A stretch of 64,000 nucleotides of DNA from DASVRZ01 sp038230215 (GTDB taxonomy: Bacteria > Verrucomicrobiota > Verrucomicrobiia > Chthoniobacterales > DASVRZ01). Positions 17,002 to 27,000 of this stretch are shown here, in pieces (within the stretch, counting starts at the first letter, position 1; every line of letters starts with the position of its first letter). The translations under genes and the position numbers were made by a program. The stretch spans positions 1-64,000 of the forward strand of contig JBBRNR010000002.1 of NCBI GenBank assembly GCA_038230215.1, read 5' to 3'. A model generated the notes under the pieces. It was not told the origin of the DNA. It made no database searches and was given only the letters and a program-made list of their open reading frames with translations.

Positions 17002-18276
17002 ATGAACAACGACACTAACTTTTCCCTCCAATCCCGTCGCCAGTTTCTCACCCGACTCGGTCTCGGAGCTGCCGCGACCTGGACGCTCCCGATTTTTCTG
17101 GACCAGACTTTCGGCGCACTGGAAAGCGATGCGATGCATCACACCCAGGCGATCACAGGAAAGGATTCTCCCATCTTGATCGTCCTGCAACTCGCTGGCG
17201 GAAACGACGGCCTCAACACACTCGTCCCTTACTCGGATGATAATTATCATCGCCTGCGTCCGCGCATCGGAGTGGACCCAAAAAAGATTCACCGGCTCGA
17301 CGATCACCTCGGCCTGCATCCGAATCTAACTGGAATGAAAGCCCTCCACGACGAGGGACTTCTCACCGTCATTCAGGGCGTCGGCTATCCCAATCCCAAT
17401 CGCTCCCACTTTCGCTCCACCGAAATCTGGCAGACAGCGTCGGATGCTAACATCAGTGAAAAACACGGCTGGCTCGGGCGTTACTTTGACAACGCCTGCG
17501 CCGGCTGCGATCCCACCGTCGGAGTGAGTCTTTCCAACGACATGCCGCAAGCTTTCACTGCTAATACTCCCACTGGCATTTGTCTGCCGACTAACATTCG
17601 CCTCAACGAACGGGGCGATGAGGAAACAGTGGAAATGGACAATGGCGGGAGTTCCATCGAAATGCTGGGAGGTGCCTCGCACTCGAAACTCAGTCCGCTC
17701 GATTATCTCAAGCGCACCAGCCTCGATGGAAAAATGAGCAACAAAAAGATCACCGCCATTCTCCAGAAAGTTCCCGCTCCAACGGGTTTTCCCAACAGCG
17801 AACTCGGCCAGCAGTTCAGCACGATCTCACGTCTCATCGCCGGTGAATTGCCGACCCGCGTTTACTATCTTAGCCTCGGCGGATTTGACACGCATCACAG
17901 TCAGCAGCCCACGCACGAGCGGCTCATGGAAACCTTTTCGAGTTCCATCACAGCCTTCGTCCGTGAAATGAAGCGCCAGGGAAACTATCAGCGCGTAATG
18001 CTTCTAACCTTTTCAGAATTTGGTCGCCGTGTTGCGGAAAATGCCAGCGGGGGAACGGACCACGGCACAGCGGCTCCCATGTTCATCACCGGCGGTGCCA
18101 TCGCTCCCGGCATTCACGGCAAAGCGCCGAGTCTGACCGACCTCGATCACGGTGATCTGAAATATACGACGGATTTCCGCTCGATTTACGCCACGGTCCT
18201 GGACAAATGGCTGAAGACCGATTCCCAAAAAATTCTTCAGGGAAAATTTGCCACGCAGGACTTCGTAAGGGCTTAG
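17002..18276 (+). CDS. DUF1501 domain-containing protein, Tat-exported
   Basis: A 424-residue protein with a twin-arginine signal (QSRRQFLTRLGLGAAATWTL). DUF1501/sulfatase-like blocks follow: ILIVLQLAGGNDGLNTLVPY, LGLHPNLTGMKALHDEGLL, RSHFRSTEIWQTAS, SLGGFDTHHSQQ and TFSEFGRRVAENASGGTDHG. The fold is related to alkaline-phosphatase-type metal hydrolases, and several His/Asp ligands are visible. The substrate is unknown. It is co-transcribed with the DUF1800 gene and probably works in the periplasm. The stop overlaps the convergent halogenase-like gene by 4 bp. Confidence 0.93.
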   Translation: MNNDTNFSLQSRRQFLTRLGLGAAATWTLPIFLDQTFGALESDAMHHTQAITGKDSPILIVLQLAGGNDGLNTLVPYSDDNYHRLRPRIGVDPKKIHRLDDHLGLHPNLTGMKALHDEGLLTVIQGVGYPNPNRSHFRSTEIWQTASDANISEKHGWLGRYFDNACAGCDPTVGVSLSNDMPQAFTANTPTGICLPTNIRLNERGDEETVEMDNGGSSIEMLGGASHSKLSPLDYLKRTSLDGKMSNKKITAILQKVPAPTGFPNSELGQQFSTISRLIAGELPTRVYYLSLGGFDTHHSQQPTHERLMETFSSSITAFVREMKRQGNYQRVMLLTFSEFGRRVAENASGGTDHGTAAPMFITGGAIAPGIHGKAPSLTDLDHGDLKYTTDFRSIYATVLDKWLKTDSQKILQGKFATQDFVRA

Positions 18277-19571
18277 CTGATCTTGATCCGCTTTACGACC
18301 GGCAGGTGTTTATTCAGCCAGGCGAGAAAGAAAAAGACCCGCAGCCGCCACCAGACGGCGAGGGATAAATCCGTGCGGCCTGCTAGTACCGCGTTTACCG
18401 AGCAGACCATCCGCCACCGATTGTAAGGCTGGAAAAAAAGCTGGGTGAAATGCGTCTTGTAGAAGTTCTCGATGAATTCCCAGTAGATAGCGATGCGCTT
18501 GCGATTATCCCTCTCATAGCGCCTCATTTCGGAGGTGAGTGCCTGACCCGTTTTGAGTGCGGCATTCACAGCCCGCGCCCCCTGCTGCGCGCTGGTCATC
18601 GCGAGCAGGACTCCACTGGAAAACATCGGATCAATGAAGCCCGAGGAATCGCCGACCCGCACCACACGCGGCGAGACGAGCGTTTCGTTCTTGTAGGAAA
18701 AATCCGTGATGACACGGAGTGGTTCCAACATTTCCGCGTTTTTGAAATGCCGCTCCACCGCCGGAGTGCTGGCGACGGCGTCGTCGAAGATCTGCTGGGG
18801 AGTTTTTCCGAGCGCCTTAAAATCGGCGGCGTCGATGACGAGCCCGACGCTGGTTTTGTTGGAAGCCAGCGGAATCAGCCAGCACCAAGAGGCCTCGCGG
18901 CGCACGATGAGAATGTCGCCCGACTCTTCGCCCTTCGGCATGTCGAGCCCTGCGAAATGGCTGAAGATGGCAATCTTTTTGTGGCCTGGATAGTACTCGC
19001 GCAGCGATTCGCGGGTCGCAGTGAAGTTAGTCAGTCCGCTGGCGTCGATGAGATAGGGCGCGGTGATTTCGTGCTCTGTCTGGTCGGCGTCGCGATATGT
19101 AATGACGACCCGCTCTTTTTCCACGCGGTGTCCGAGCACAAGACTCTCTTCCCGAACGACGGCTCCGGCCTCGCGCGAATGGCGCAAAAGGATGTCGTCA
19201 AACTTCGCGCGCTCGACCTGCACTGCCTCCGGGTATTCCGTGAAGGAGCCCTTGGAAAAATCGAGCCGGTTGCGGCGTGAGCCGTTGCCCATGATGAACT
19301 GCGCACCGCGCTTCTGGGTGAACCCAGCGGCGGCGATTTTTTCCCAGACTCCGAGGTCCTCAAAGATCTTCCGGTTGTAGGGCAGGAGCGATTCGCCAAT
19401 GTGAAACCGAGGAAATTTCGCCTTCTCCAGCACGAGCACGCGGCGTCCGGCCTGCGCCAGAGTGGTGGCGGCCGTCGAGCCCGCCGGGCCGCCGCCAATG
19501 ACAATGACGTCCCACTTTTCTTCTGAGTCGGCTGAAACTGGCATGGCCCGACAGTCTGCTGGAATCTCCAT
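18273..19571 (-). CDS. FAD-dependent halogenase-like oxidoreductase
   Basis: A 432-residue flavoprotein with a Rossmann motif (DVIVIGGGPAGSTAATTLA). The variant-type halogenase segment FPRFHIGESLLPYN and the WxWxIP motif (WCWLIPLA) are also present, along with GDSSGFIDPMFSSG for flavin binding. WxWxIP is used to recognise flavin-dependent halogenases, but it also occurs in related monooxygenases and reductases, so halogenation is not assured. It is divergent from a second member of the same superfamily 50 bp away. The pair may act on the same lipid or pigment substrate (inference). Confidence 0.8.
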   Translation of the reverse strand: MEIPADCRAMPVSADSEEKWDVIVIGGGPAGSTAATTLAQAGRRVLVLEKAKFPRFHIGESLLPYNRKIFEDLGVWEKIAAAGFTQKRGAQFIMGNGSRRNRLDFSKGSFTEYPEAVQVERAKFDDILLRHSREAGAVVREESLVLGHRVEKERVVITYRDADQTEHEITAPYLIDASGLTNFTATRESLREYYPGHKKIAIFSHFAGLDMPKGEESGDILIVRREASWCWLIPLASNKTSVGLVIDAADFKALGKTPQQIFDDAVASTPAVERHFKNAEMLEPLRVITDFSYKNETLVSPRVVRVGDSSGFIDPMFSSGVLLAMTSAQQGARAVNAALKTGQALTSEMRRYERDNRKRIAIYWEFIENFYKTHFTQLFFQPYNRWRMVCSVNAVLAGRTDLSLAVWWRLRVFFFLAWLNKHLPVVKRIKIS

Positions 19572-19621
19572 TTATCCGCAAGTCGGTTTGAGTCGTATTG
19601 TAATCCGAAAGAATCTTTTGA

Positions 19622-21202
19622 ATGATGCATCCCATGACTCCTGAAACACTTCCCGACGAGGCGAGCTACGATGTCGTGATTATCGGCGGCGCTCTTTCTG
19701 GCGGGGCCACGGCGACGCTGCTTCTGCGGCAGAATCCGGGGATTCGCGTGCTAGTCGTCGAGAAATCCGAGAAACTTTCCCGCCGCGTAGGCGAGGCGAC
19801 AGTGGAGATCAGCGGTTATTTTTTCTGCCGTGTTTTGGGCATGACGCATTACCTAAACGAGAATCATCTCGTGAAGCAGGGTTTGCGTTTCTGGTTTGCG
19901 AACGAAGATGTCGAATCGCTTGCGGAGGCCAGCGAAGTTGGTGCGAAATATCTCTCGCGAGTTCCCTCGTTCCAGTTGGATCGCTCCGCGTTTGATGAGG
20001 AAGTTCTCCGCCGGGCGGGTGAGGCTGGGGCGACGATTTTGCGTCCGGCCACCGTCTCGAAGGTGCAACTAAACCCCGGGGGACAGCAGACGATGGAAGT
20101 CCGCCATGCGGATCAAACTCAAATGGTGACCACCCGTTGGATTGTCGATGCCTCGGGTGTAGCCGCCGTTTTGGCGCGCAAGGAGGGCTGGTGGAAATCG
20201 AACACGGAGCATCCGACCGCTGCCGCATGGGCACGCTGGAAAGGCGTGAAGGATTGGGACAGCCGCGAGCTGGCGCTGAAATTTCCCGAGTGGTCGAAGG
20301 CGGTTTACGGGATGCGCAACACGGCGACGAATCACATTATCGGCGACGGCTGGTGGAGCTGGTGGATTCCGTTGAAGGGCGGCGATGTGAGCGTCGGAAT
20401 CGTGTTTGATCAGCGACTGGTCGAGTTTCCCGGCGAGGGCGGAAAAATTGGCGACCGGTTGAAGACATTTCTAATGAAACATCCTGTCGGCAAGGAAATG
20501 CTGGAGCACGCGGAATACAGCGAGGAAGACCAGCACTGGCGTCGGAATCTCGCCTATTACAGCACGACTTTTTGCGGCGACGGCTTTGTCCTCGTCGGTG
20601 ACGCAGCGGCATTTCTCGACCCATTTTACAGCCCTGGAATGGACTGGATTGCGTTTACTAGCAGCAGCGCCGCGCACCTTATCACCGAGCAGAGAAAGGG
20701 GATGAACACCGCCGAGACTTATGAGCGTTACAACCGCGATTTTTCGGTAAGCCATCGCCGCTGGTTTACGGCGCTTTATCAAGACAAATACGAGTACCTC
20801 GGCGAATACGATTTGCTGAGTCTGGCCTTCCAAATGGATCTCGGCCTCTACTATTGGGGCGTGGTCGAAGGGCCGTTTAACCGGGGTGAGGAAGCCTTGC
20901 TCGCGCCACCGTTTTCACCGCCGAGCGGGAAGATTTTTTCAGCTCTGATGAGTACTTACAACCGGCGCTTTGCGAAAATCGCCCGGCTTCGGCGCAAGGA
21001 GGGGCGACTGGCAAAAACCAACCGCCTGAATCGTTTCCTGATCCCCGGCTTCAAACTCGACCGCGGCAACACGCTGACTTTCATTCCGATGTTACTCAAA
21101 TGGGGCGCGCTGGAACTCCGCGAAGGCTGGCGAAGTTGGGGCGGTGAGGCCGCCATGCCTGCTATTTCAGTTCCAGAAACTGCCGCGCAAACTCCTTCGT
21201 AA
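19622..21202 (+). CDS. Second FAD-dependent halogenase-like oxidoreductase
   Basis: A 526-residue flavoprotein. The dinucleotide-binding segment is DVVIIGGALSGGATATLLL, a GGxxSGG variant of GxGxxG. The active-site loop is LSRRVGEATVEISGYF, with WSWWIPLKGG (WxWxIP) and GDAAAFLDPFYSPGMD. It is about 95 residues longer than its divergent neighbour, mostly at the C-terminus (basic, ARLRRKEGRLAKTNR). The upstream ATGATGCATCCCATG offers three possible starts. The last 41 bp overlap the end of the convergent SGNH-like gene. The substrate is unknown. Confidence 0.8.
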   Translation: MMHPMTPETLPDEASYDVVIIGGALSGGATATLLLRQNPGIRVLVVEKSEKLSRRVGEATVEISGYFFCRVLGMTHYLNENHLVKQGLRFWFANEDVESLAEASEVGAKYLSRVPSFQLDRSAFDEEVLRRAGEAGATILRPATVSKVQLNPGGQQTMEVRHADQTQMVTTRWIVDASGVAAVLARKEGWWKSNTEHPTAAAWARWKGVKDWDSRELALKFPEWSKAVYGMRNTATNHIIGDGWWSWWIPLKGGDVSVGIVFDQRLVEFPGEGGKIGDRLKTFLMKHPVGKEMLEHAEYSEEDQHWRRNLAYYSTTFCGDGFVLVGDAAAFLDPFYSPGMDWIAFTSSSAAHLITEQRKGMNTAETYERYNRDFSVSHRRWFTALYQDKYEYLGEYDLLSLAFQMDLGLYYWGVVEGPFNRGEEALLAPPFSPPSGKIFSALMSTYNRRFAKIARLRRKEGRLAKTNRLNRFLIPGFKLDRGNTLTFIPMLLKWGALELREGWRSWGGEAAMPAISVPETAAQTPS

Positions 21203-22172
21203 ACAGCTCGGCTCCGACGTCGTTAAAATGGCCGGAGTCGGCCAGAAGTTTTGGGTCATAAAACTCAGGATATAGCTTCGGGTCCCAGAAATTCAGCACC
21301 GGAACGTCGCCCATTGTTTTCGGATCAGGCGTGAATCGCTGACGATGGGCCAGCGGCGGAAGGTAAACGATCATGCGGGCTCCGTGTGACTCGATCAGAC
21401 GTCGTTTTTCAAGCAGCTGCCGCTGGTCTTCCGGAGAGCCTAAGTAAGCGACAGACGGAGTTTGAGCCAGATCAGTCATGCGGGCGTTGAATATTTTTAA
21501 CTCGGACGCCTTGATTGGCTGCTGCCTTTGATATTCCCAGCCCTGCCAGTCTGCGCTGAATTTTTTCTTGAGGGATTTTGGAGATTTTTCGTAATGCGCG
21601 TTCACCAATTCCAGGCCGCGACCGAGATTCAACTCTCGATTCACAAACCGGCGCGTGTCGTAAAGTATCATGCCCCATCGGCTGCTTTTCGAAGGTACCT
21701 CACTGGGCGTCATTTCCAGAAGCCGACGCATGATCACCAGATAACGCTTGGGGTCGAGCCAGTAGGCTTTTCGCTCGGTCGTTGCGTCGAGGTCCGCCTC
21801 AGAGTCGAGTCGAATTTGATTACTCTCGACAATGACATATTTCAACGGCTTTTGGCGATGGGCGAGAGCGGCTTCGAGAATGAAATTATCCTCCGGCGGG
21901 CGCATGGCGTTGACTCCGAGATTAAAGGAGTGCGTGGGGTGCCCGGCAGCAACCATGTATTGGTCGAATAGGTCGGCGCGAATGTGCCGATTCGTCCGGC
22001 TCGATCCGATAAAGAGCGTGTCGTATTGGTCTCCGTGCTTTTTGAGCCAGTGGAGTTTCTCTGTAATGGAAAGAATTTCGGGCAGTGGTAGGCGGTGGTT
22101 GATGAGCAACGCCGTTCCGGTCAGTCCAGCAAGAAAAAGCAGCACGCAAAGGATGGGATTCAGGTAGCGCAT
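21162..22172 (-). CDS. SGNH-like periplasmic partner of MBOAT acyltransferase
   Basis: A 336-residue protein from the ATG at 22172 (MRYLNPILCVLLFLAGLTG, an N-terminal membrane anchor or signal). The SGNH-like features are LFIGSSRTNRHI (nucleophile Ser), and DSGHFNDVGAELFTKEFA near the C-terminus, which supplies the Asp/His pair. The start ATG overlaps the MBOAT stop (TGATG), so the two are translationally coupled. By analogy with AlgI/AlgJ-AlgX or PatA/PatB systems, the MBOAT passes acyl groups across the membrane and this protein transfers them to a glycan. An upstream in-frame start exists but would lie inside the MBOAT gene. Confidence 0.75.
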   Translation of the reverse strand: MRYLNPILCVLLFLAGLTGTALLINHRLPLPEILSITEKLHWLKKHGDQYDTLFIGSSRTNRHIRADLFDQYMVAAGHPTHSFNLGVNAMRPPEDNFILEAALAHRQKPLKYVIVESNQIRLDSEADLDATTERKAYWLDPKRYLVIMRRLLEMTPSEVPSKSSRWGMILYDTRRFVNRELNLGRGLELVNAHYEKSPKSLKKKFSADWQGWEYQRQQPIKASELKIFNARMTDLAQTPSVAYLGSPEDQRQLLEKRRLIESHGARMIVYLPPLAHRQRFTPDPKTMGDVPVLNFWDPKLYPEFYDPKLLADSGHFNDVGAELFTKEFARQFLELK

Positions 22173-23662
22173 CAGAACTGGAAATAGATGAACGGCGCAT
22201 AGGTCACAGGGATGAAAAGGATCACCACGGCCACCGCCGCGCCGAGGCCGAGAGCGAAGATGGCGTCGGGACCTTTGCGCCACCAGGTGGAGAAGACGCG
22301 GCGGAAGTTCAGCCAGTGAATGAAGGCCAGTCCGGCGAAAACGTAGAGCAACCGGATGTCGAGCGACTTTGCTTTATGAGGCGAGTGGAGTTTGAGTCCC
22401 AGGAAGCCGCGCAGGGTGTGGAAGGCGCGTTCAAAGTCGGCGCCGGTCATGGGTTTCGAGAGATCGGCGGCGCGAAAGAAAATCCAGCAGACGCAGACGA
22501 AATAGAAGGTGAGCAATGTTGCGAAGATCCGCCAGGCGAGCGTTTGCCGAAGCGACTTCCATTGCGATGTCAGCCGGTCCCATTCACGGTGCAGAACGAG
22601 CGCGAGACCGTGGAGCGTTCCCCAGATGACAAACGTCCAACGCGCGCCGTGCCAGAGTCCGCCGAGGATCATTGTCAGCATGAGGTTTCGGTAAACGAAC
22701 GCCTTCGCGCCGCGATTTCCCCCGAGCGAAATGTAGAGGTAATCGCGCAGCCACGTCGAAAGACTGATGTGCCAGCGACGCCAGAATTCCGTGGAACTCG
22801 CCGCAAAATAGGGGAAATCGAAGTTTTTCGTCAGCTCATAGCCGAGCAACCGCGCGACCGCGATCGCCATGTCGGTGTAACCGGAGAAGTCGCAATAAAT
22901 TTGCACCGCATAGAGCAGCACCGCGATGATCGCGCTCAAACCCGTGTAGCCGTGCGGATTGGCGAAATATTGATCCACAAACGGCGCGACGCTGTCGGAG
23001 ATGCAAGCCTTCTTAACAAAACCGACAAGGAATAAAACCAGTGCGCCGCGGACATCGACATCGGCCCAGGAACGTTTCGATTGGAGTTGCGGCAGGAAGT
23101 CGTTCGCCCGGACGATGGGACCTGCAACCAACTGTGGAAAGAAGGAAATGAAAGTCGCAAGATTGAGCAAATTCCGCTCGGCAGCGCGGTGCCGTCGATA
23201 CACCTCGATGGTGTAGCTCATCGATTGAAAAGTGTAGAAACTGATGCCGACGGGAAGGATGATCTTCAGCGTGCTGGGCGACGCGGGCAGCCCAATCCAA
23301 TGGGTGAAATCGACGGCGGATTCGAGAAAGAATCCCATGTATTTGAAGTAAACGAGGACGCCGATATTGATCGTCAGGCTGACCAGCATCCACGCCTTTC
23401 TAACTCGAGTTTCATCTGAATCCTGGACCTTGAGGCCGACGACGTAATCCATGGCGGTCGAGGCGAGAAGCATGAACGGAAACCACCAGCCTGGTGGCAG
23501 CGGCTGGCCAGAGAAGACTCCAACTCCGATGAAAAACGCGGAGTAAAAAACGTAGCTGCAGATCAGAATCCAGACCTTCCGCGCCGTGTTGGATCGCAGC
23601 GTCCAATAGACGCCGAAGATCAGCAGGAAAAAGAGGAAGAAACGCAGTTCGACAAAAAGCAT
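22172..23662 (-). CDS. MBOAT-family O-acyltransferase, AlgI-like
   Basis: A 496-residue integral membrane protein starting MLFVELRFFLFFLLIFGVYW. It carries the typical AlgI blocks: LPVGISFYTFQSMSYTIEVY, ISFFPQLVAGPIVRANDFL, IYCDFSGYTDMAIAVARLLG, FWRRWHISLSTWLRDYLY and the catalytic-His region ILGGLWHGARWTFVIWGTLH. Members move acetyl or other acyl groups from a cytosolic donor to an extracytoplasmic polysaccharide. The coupled SGNH-like gene downstream supports a two-component O-acetylation system. Array B lies in its upstream region. Confidence 0.93.
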   Translation of the reverse strand: MLFVELRFFLFFLLIFGVYWTLRSNTARKVWILICSYVFYSAFFIGVGVFSGQPLPPGWWFPFMLLASTAMDYVVGLKVQDSDETRVRKAWMLVSLTINIGVLVYFKYMGFFLESAVDFTHWIGLPASPSTLKIILPVGISFYTFQSMSYTIEVYRRHRAAERNLLNLATFISFFPQLVAGPIVRANDFLPQLQSKRSWADVDVRGALVLFLVGFVKKACISDSVAPFVDQYFANPHGYTGLSAIIAVLLYAVQIYCDFSGYTDMAIAVARLLGYELTKNFDFPYFAASSTEFWRRWHISLSTWLRDYLYISLGGNRGAKAFVYRNLMLTMILGGLWHGARWTFVIWGTLHGLALVLHREWDRLTSQWKSLRQTLAWRIFATLLTFYFVCVCWIFFRAADLSKPMTGADFERAFHTLRGFLGLKLHSPHKAKSLDIRLLYVFAGLAFIHWLNFRRVFSTWWRKGPDAIFALGLGAAVAVVILFIPVTYAPFIYFQF

Positions 23663-23724
23663 GAGCGCGGAAAATAGCAGTGTTACGGATCAGCAAAAGA
23701 GTTTTCAAGCCTTTCGCCACCGCC

Positions 23725-24018
23725 TGCAAACATCGTTTCTGGTGTCGCAAAGCTTATTCCCAGCTTTGCAAACCTGCTTGAGCCATCTGCGAGGACCGTT
23801 CGCAGGTCTGCAGAGTCCGTCCCGGCTCCTGCAAAGGCGATCTCCGGCTCTGCAAACCCCGTTCCCGACATTGCAAAGCTCATCCCCAACTCTGCAAAGA
23901 CCGTCCCGGAGTCTGCAAACCTCGTTTCCAACTTTGCAAAGGCCGCTTCCCAGTCTGCAAAGACGGTTTCCAACTTTGCAAAGACCATTTCCCAGTCTGC
24001 AAAGCCCGTTTTTTGAGC
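23725..24018. repeat. 21-bp tandem array B (14 units)
   Basis: Fourteen units of exactly 21 bp. Most begin TGCAAA (variants CGCAAA, TGCGAG and TGCAGA), then about five variable bases, then TTTCCC-like, ending AGTC or AACTT. The final unit replaces TTTCCC with a T6 run (CCCGTTTTTTGAGC). The consensus is the same as array D at 42487. It fills the gap between the MBOAT start and the stop of the large fusion gene. The minus strand has a 101-codon frame with a heptad pattern (ETVFADW EAAFAKL), which may be coincidental. Confidence 0.95.
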
Positions 24019-24037
24019 TGTTTACGACGAATCCGCC

Positions 24038-27000
24038 CTAACTCCAGTCGCAGAGGGATTCAACGTGGGCGGCGGAACCGTCGCGCAGCCAGCCGTCGAG
24101 TTGCGATTGATCTTTTAATTGCTGACCGCGCAGCCTCGGCACGGCGATGAATTGGCTGTCGATCTCGGCCAAGGCGCTCATGTCGCCCCAGAGTTTCTCG
24201 AATTGCACCACCGGGAAAACGTCCTCCTGGCCGTGACCCCAGCGTTTTTTCACGTCCTTCAGGGTGATGTAAGTCGGCATTTTCGTGGCGAATTGCCGAA
24301 TGGCGGTAGTGATTTTCTCCGAGCGATCCACGCCCACAGCGAAGTCGCTGCGGTCGAGTCCGAACGCATTCAGCAGGCCGTCGAGATCGATCCAGGTCGT
24401 CAGCGTACTATAATAGGTCAGCCCGAACTCGGCCTTCTCCTCCGGCATGGCGAGGCCTTCCACGAGACGTGGCCGACCGTTCACGCGGGCCAGTCCGCCG
24501 CCGCGATCCTCCAGCCTGCGGGTGATGACTTCAAAGGTGAGATTTGCTCCGCTGGCCAGATGCTGCCCGAGAAATTCCGGAGCCACATCGGCACCGAGCG
24601 TGTCGATGTTATGCAGCATGAGCGTCTTCAGTTGCGGACGTTCCGCGAGCAAACGGCTGAGCACGCCGTTGCGAAATAGATTGGGCAGTTCAAACCAATG
24701 CCCCACCGGATGCAGGCATTGCAGCGGCAGATTGTCGGTGTAATCGGTCGCCTCGCCCTGCTGGCCAGCCCAGTGGATGAGCGCAGCGCGGACGCTTTCC
24801 CGCATTTTCTGCTGCTGCTCGTCGAGGCGTTGCTGCGGCATTTCGTTCCAGGCGAAACGCAGATCGCGCTCGGTCGGCACCAAGCGTAGCCCGACGCTGC
24901 GACCTTGGGAAAGATGCAGCGGGCCGTCGTAATGGTAGTTTTCCACCTTCGAGAGGAAATCGGCGGTCGGTCCCTGCGTCAGATAGCTGGTGGTGAAAAT
25001 GTGCGGAATAGCCGTGCCCGCGAGCCGGGAAATGCGGCGCGATTTCGCCAGATGCGTCTCCAGAAAAGTGCGGTGGCGTCCATTCAATTTGGCAAACGGA
25101 TGGAGCGCCTTCACAACTCCCGCACCCTGCGTCCAGCGCGAACCGGCTCCCGCCGCGAGGCTGACGACCGCGACCTCGCCCCGGCGCAGCGATTCCAATC
25201 CGAGGCGCCGCAGGTCGGCAAACGAATCGAGCGAACCGGTGAGATCGGTTACATCATCGGGTTCCACATCGCGAATCGCGGCATTGGTGGGCAGGCGGTT
25301 TTGGGCGAGTCCGATGCGACCCTCGCGCAAGTCGGTGCGGATTTGCTCGTGCTGCCGCGCGTCGAAACCATTGGTCTCGAGCAGGGTGGCGAGCGCGAGC
25401 TGATCGGCCTCGCCGGATTTTTCCCGAGGAAAGAGGGAGTCGAAGAGCGTCTGCACCATGCCGCGCAACTCGGGTTTCGTGCGACAGGCGGTGCCAAATT
25501 TGTCCAACTCGACCCGTGTCCGCGCTGACAGCGTTCGACGATCCTGACGCAACAATTCAGGGACGGTGAGCGAGTAATAGCCGGCAGGCATCAGTGCGTC
25601 AGGGCCCGTCAACAAATCCGCGACCGAGCCTTTTTCATTGATCGCAAAATCATAAACCACCGGCTCCATGGCGAAGGGCAGGGAGTGCTGTAACTCGGCT
25701 TTCGTTGCACTCATGATCGCCTGCAAACTCGCCTGCGCCTCGGTCTTGCGCGCGGGGTTGAAGATAAATCCCATGCCGCCGCCCGACATGCCGCCGAGCA
25801 TCCAAAAACCCCAGAAATCTGCGCCAAACTCCGCCCGCACCTGCTCGATCAAGCGCTCGGTGTAATAGGTTGAAGCCCAGGGGATGATCGTCTGGATGGG
25901 ACCCTGGAAATTCTGCGTGGTAACGGCACCGACTCGCGCGATATCGCCCTGACCCAAGGCTTCGAGAATCTGGGAGAGAATGCCGAGCGCTTCCTGGCGG
26001 CCCTGCCATTCCGCATCTGAGCGTAGAAGATATTTTTCGGTGACCATTTCCAGAATGGGACCCACGTTTTGGGCCATGCCGCCGTGGACGACCACGAGTG
26101 AATCCTGCAATTTCTGCCGCGCCGACTCGGGGATTTGGTCGCGTCCGAGCACGGTGTGTTTCGGCATCAGGCGTCCGCGAGAAATGCCAAACTCGGGGTC
26201 GCCCGTATTCGATGGGACGCCTTCGATCAATTTGATTCCCGGCCAAACGCCGCCGGAATCCTGCCAGCCACCGCCGGAGCCGCCGATCCATTCGCCGAGG
26301 AGGGCGCGGGCGAGAATGAGCCGACGTTCATCTTCTTGAAGCGGGCCAGTGAGCGATTCCGCCTGGCCAGTGGCCCGCATGAGGACGCCGATGAGAGCGG
26401 CGAGGAGATTGGTCGAAACGGCGAGTCGCGAGCCTTTTGGGATATCGTTCACGCTCGATACGAGTTCCAATCCTCTGTTCGGCCCGAGCATTTCCGCGAG
26501 GAGATCGCCGAGCGATTGGCCGGAGCCTTCGATACCCGGAGGAACGATGCCCGCAGCAATCACCGCCGCCTTCAGCAATCCGAGATAATCCTTCGCAAAA
26601 TCAAAAACTTCGGCCAGACTCGAAATATCGGCGCGCGCATTGAGATCCACGCTAACCAGCCGCAGCACGGGCTCGTCGATCACGCGCAGCCACGCGCTCA
26701 CCGGCGGTGTGGTCTTCGCATCGCGCCCGTGAACGCCGAGATCGACGGAGACATTCAGCACGCGCGCGCCTTCGGGATAATCCATTCCGAGGAAAAAAAT
26801 GTCGCTCCAGGCCGAGTGCGTCAGATCCATGCGCACCGGAGTCAACTCCCGCAGAATCGGATACGAGCCGTCCGCCGCATCGGGTGTGAGCAATTCCTTG
26901 CGCAGCCGCAGCGGCTGGTCCTTCGGGTGCCCCATGCGAAACATCCACTGATTTCCACGCACCGTGCGGACGCTGCGCCGGACCTGGTCGGACAGGGTCT

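Noticed and set aside
23725..24018. CRISPR array
   Set aside because: Units are contiguous at 21 bp with no unique spacers, and no cas genes are present. Same for the arrays at 9510, 28307 and 42487.
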